This document shows positions 6,229-7,370 of a stretch of 7,370 nt of DNA, one piece after another. The DNA is taken from assembly GCA_029857875.1 (NCBI GenBank), contig JAOUGB010000104.1, positions 1 to 7,370 on the forward strand. The letters are read 5' to 3'. A program made the translations under genes and the position numbers. How positions within the stretch are numbered: position 1 is the stretch's first letter; the number at the start of each line of letters is the position of its first letter. The notes under the pieces were generated by a model, which did not search any database, was not told the origin of the DNA, and was given only the letters and a program-made list of their open reading frames with translations. Origin of the DNA: Desulfobacteraceae bacterium. Lineage in GTDB: Bacteria > Desulfobacterota > Desulfobacteria > Desulfobacterales > UBA11574.

Positions 6229-7010
6229 TCGATTCTAAAGCATTTTCATGGCGATTTATGAGGGTCTGGGAAAGAAACCTCGTGGTTTACAAGAAGATCT
6301 GGAAGGTGAATTTTCTGACACCGCTGTTGGAACCGCTGTTTTACATTCTGGCTTTTGGCTTGGGGTTCAGCGGTTTGATCGACAATGTGCATTACGGAGG
6401 GGCTGATTTTTCTTACACGGCGTTTATCGCACCGGCCCTGATCGCCACAGCTGTGATGTGGAATTCATTTTTTGAAACCACCTACGCATCATTTGTTCGA
6501 ATGTATTATCAGAAGACCTTTGACGGCATGCTGGCGACACCATTGTCTTTGGAAGAAATCATCATCGCTGAAATTGTCTGGAGCGCAACCAAAGCGGCAG
6601 GAGCCGCAACCATCATGTTAATGGTGCTCGGCCTGCTGGGATTTATACAGTTTCCTTTGGGGCTGTTGCTGATTCCTCTTGCGTTCTTCGGAGGTCTGGC
6701 TTTCGGGGCAATCGGCATGTTCTTTACAGGAATTACACCGACCATCGACATTTTCAATCTTCCCATATTTCTCTTCATTACGCCGATGTTTTTGTTTAGC
6801 GGAACATTTTTTCCGGTTTCCAATTTACCGGCCTGGGCGCAGCCTGCTGCACTGGCCTTCCCTCTCTATCACCTGGCCGAATTGGCCCGACGGTTCAGTA
6901 TCGGAACCAACGAAACTTCCCCGATCATCAGTATCGTGTATCTTATCGTATTTTTTCTTTTCTTTACAAGCCTTGCCCTGAGCAAGATGAAGAAAAGATT
7001 GATTCAATAG
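6225..7010 (+). CDS. ABC-2 type exporter permease, NodJ/DrrB type
   Basis: 261-residue inner-membrane permease that pairs with the ATPase encoded just upstream. The frame is open further upstream, but the ATG at 6225 is the likely start. It overlaps the ATPase stop (ATGA), has AGGAAGGGAG about nine bases upstream, and gives the usual NodJ-like length and N-terminus (a cytoplasmic stretch with basic residues, WERNLVVYKK). About six membrane segments are visible, near residues 31-52, 65-88, 115-140, 146-170, 177-198 and 234-253. The ABC-2 signature is seen as FFPVSNLPAWAQ followed by FPLYHLAELAR (about 195-222). The gene ends three bases short of the stop codon of a convergent small gene. Confidence 0.92.
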   Translation: MIDSKAFSWRFMRVWERNLVVYKKIWKVNFLTPLLEPLFYILAFGLGFSGLIDNVHYGGADFSYTAFIAPALIATAVMWNSFFETTYASFVRMYYQKTFDGMLATPLSLEEIIIAEIVWSATKAAGAATIMLMVLGLLGFIQFPLGLLLIPLAFFGGLAFGAIGMFFTGITPTIDIFNLPIFLFITPMFLFSGTFFPVSNLPAWAQPAALAFPLYHLAELARRFSIGTNETSPIISIVYLIVFFLFFTSLALSKMKKRLIQ

Positions 7011-7012
7011 TC

Positions 7013-7030
7013 ATTACAATTTTTTGTAAT
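7013..7030. repeat. AT-rich inverted repeat at the convergent 3' ends
   Basis: ATTACAA (7013-7019) and TTGTAAT (7024-7030) are perfect reverse complements around TTTT. The repeat sits right after the permease stop and inside the last codons of the opposing gene. It might help end transcripts on both strands, but the stem is AT-rich and there is no GC core. Confidence 0.3.
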
Positions 7031-7274
7031 TCCCATAAATCTTCTTCAAACCGCCGCCAATAAGAAGAACACCCATAAGATAGAAACTAAAACGGATAAA
7101 GCCGATCACCGAAGAAAACTGCTGTATCTGTTCGACTTTGGGCATCACCTGGGGTATCCTGTAAAACACACCGATACCCGCAAGGGTCAGCGCAATACCA
7201 TAGATAACCTGAATAACCGGTTTGTTTTTAAACATGGAATCTTTTGGGTTGTTGTCCAATTTTTCAGAATTCAC
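7014..7274 (-). CDS. Small two-helix membrane protein of unknown function
   Basis: I do not recognise a family. The 86-residue product starts with a hydrophilic, Asn/Lys-rich stretch (1-18). Two hydrophobic helices follow, about 20-38 (with LAGIGVF) and 57-76 (with YLMGVLLIGGGL), and the tail is short and basic (KKIYGNYKKL). The loop between them (about 40-56) is polar. The start is a GTG at 7274, with GAGG and GAGA within 6-12 bases upstream (in GAGGTTGAGATAAAAC); ATG at codon 14 is an alternative with a weaker site. The hydrophobic pattern, the start signal and the close fit against the permease 3' end favour a real gene. It is convergent with the exporter, so it is not part of that operon. 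Confidence 0.65.
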   Translation of the reverse strand: MNSEKLDNNPKDSMFKNKPVIQVIYGIALTLAGIGVFYRIPQVMPKVEQIQQFSSVIGFIRFSFYLMGVLLIGGGLKKIYGNYKKL

Positions 7275-7317
7275 GTTTTATCTCAACCTCGATTGTTAAT
7301 TTAAGGGTTCGAGGATT

Positions 7318-7365
7318 CCCCAGTTAAATTCGCTACGCTCCTTTTCTCCGAAAAATTTAACGGGG
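7318..7365. repeat. Hairpin/possible dispersed repeat at the right edge
   Basis: CCCC-A-GTTAAATT (7318-7330) pairs with AATTTAAC-GGGG (7354-7365) over 12 bp with one bulged A, around a 23-base loop. Just left of it, AAGGGTTCGAG (7303-7313) matches AAGGGTTTGAG (5180-5190) in the foldback at 10 of 11 positions. It lies upstream of the small membrane-protein gene. It may continue past the window edge. Confidence 0.45.
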
Positions 7366-7370
7366 CAGGC

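Noticed and set aside
1..7370. CRISPR arrays, tRNA or rRNA genes, transposase genes
   Set aside because: No regularly spaced direct repeats, no tRNA cloverleaf, no rRNA stretches and no transposase motifs were seen on either strand.

Overview
This is a chromosomal segment most consistent with a delta-type bacterium of the Desulfobacterota (Desulfobacteraceae-like). That is an inference from gene types and architecture: a GAF-fused PilB/GspE ATPase, a double-receiver HD-GYP regulator, a MinD/FlhG-like ATPase, a textbook sigma-54 promoter, and palindrome-rich intergenic DNA. No rRNA, tRNA, CRISPR array or transposase gene was seen.

Layout. (1) Bases 2-424 (+) are the C-terminal end of a MinD/FlhG-like P-loop ATPase cut by the window edge, followed at once by a plausible intrinsic terminator. 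(2) Bases 672-2981 (-) encode a 769-residue GAF-MshEN-PilB/GspE secretion/pilus ATPase. (3) The 395-base gap 2982-3376 upstream of it holds the most striking regulatory signal of the window. It has a consensus -24/-12 sigma-54 promoter (3090-3106, - strand). About 200-240 bases upstream of the predicted start site lie two tandem 18-bp palindromes, TGCACA-N6-TGTGCA, with centres 22 bp apart. This is the classical layout of an activator (bEBP) enhancer. (4) Bases 3377-4747 (-) encode a REC-REC-HD-GYP response regulator, predicted to degrade cyclic di-GMP. (5) The 569-base gap 4748-5316 holds an orphan terminator-like hairpin and a 116-base imperfect foldback element. (6) Bases 5317-6228 and 6225-7010 (+) form a translationally coupled ABC-2 exporter pair of the NodI/NodJ (DrrA/DrrB) type. 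(7) Bases 7014-7274 (-) encode an unrecognised two-helix membrane protein converging on the permease. (8) The right edge carries another hairpin that may be a dispersed repeat.

Working model (inference): the left half looks like a pilus/secretion-motor control locus. A sigma-54 enhancer-binding protein encoded elsewhere would switch on the motor ATPase. The ATPase itself carries a possible ligand-sensing GAF domain and a c-di-GMP-type MshEN domain whose binding motifs look degraded. The neighbouring HD-GYP protein would tune local c-di-GMP in response to phosphorylation. The right half is an unrelated exporter of unknown substrate.
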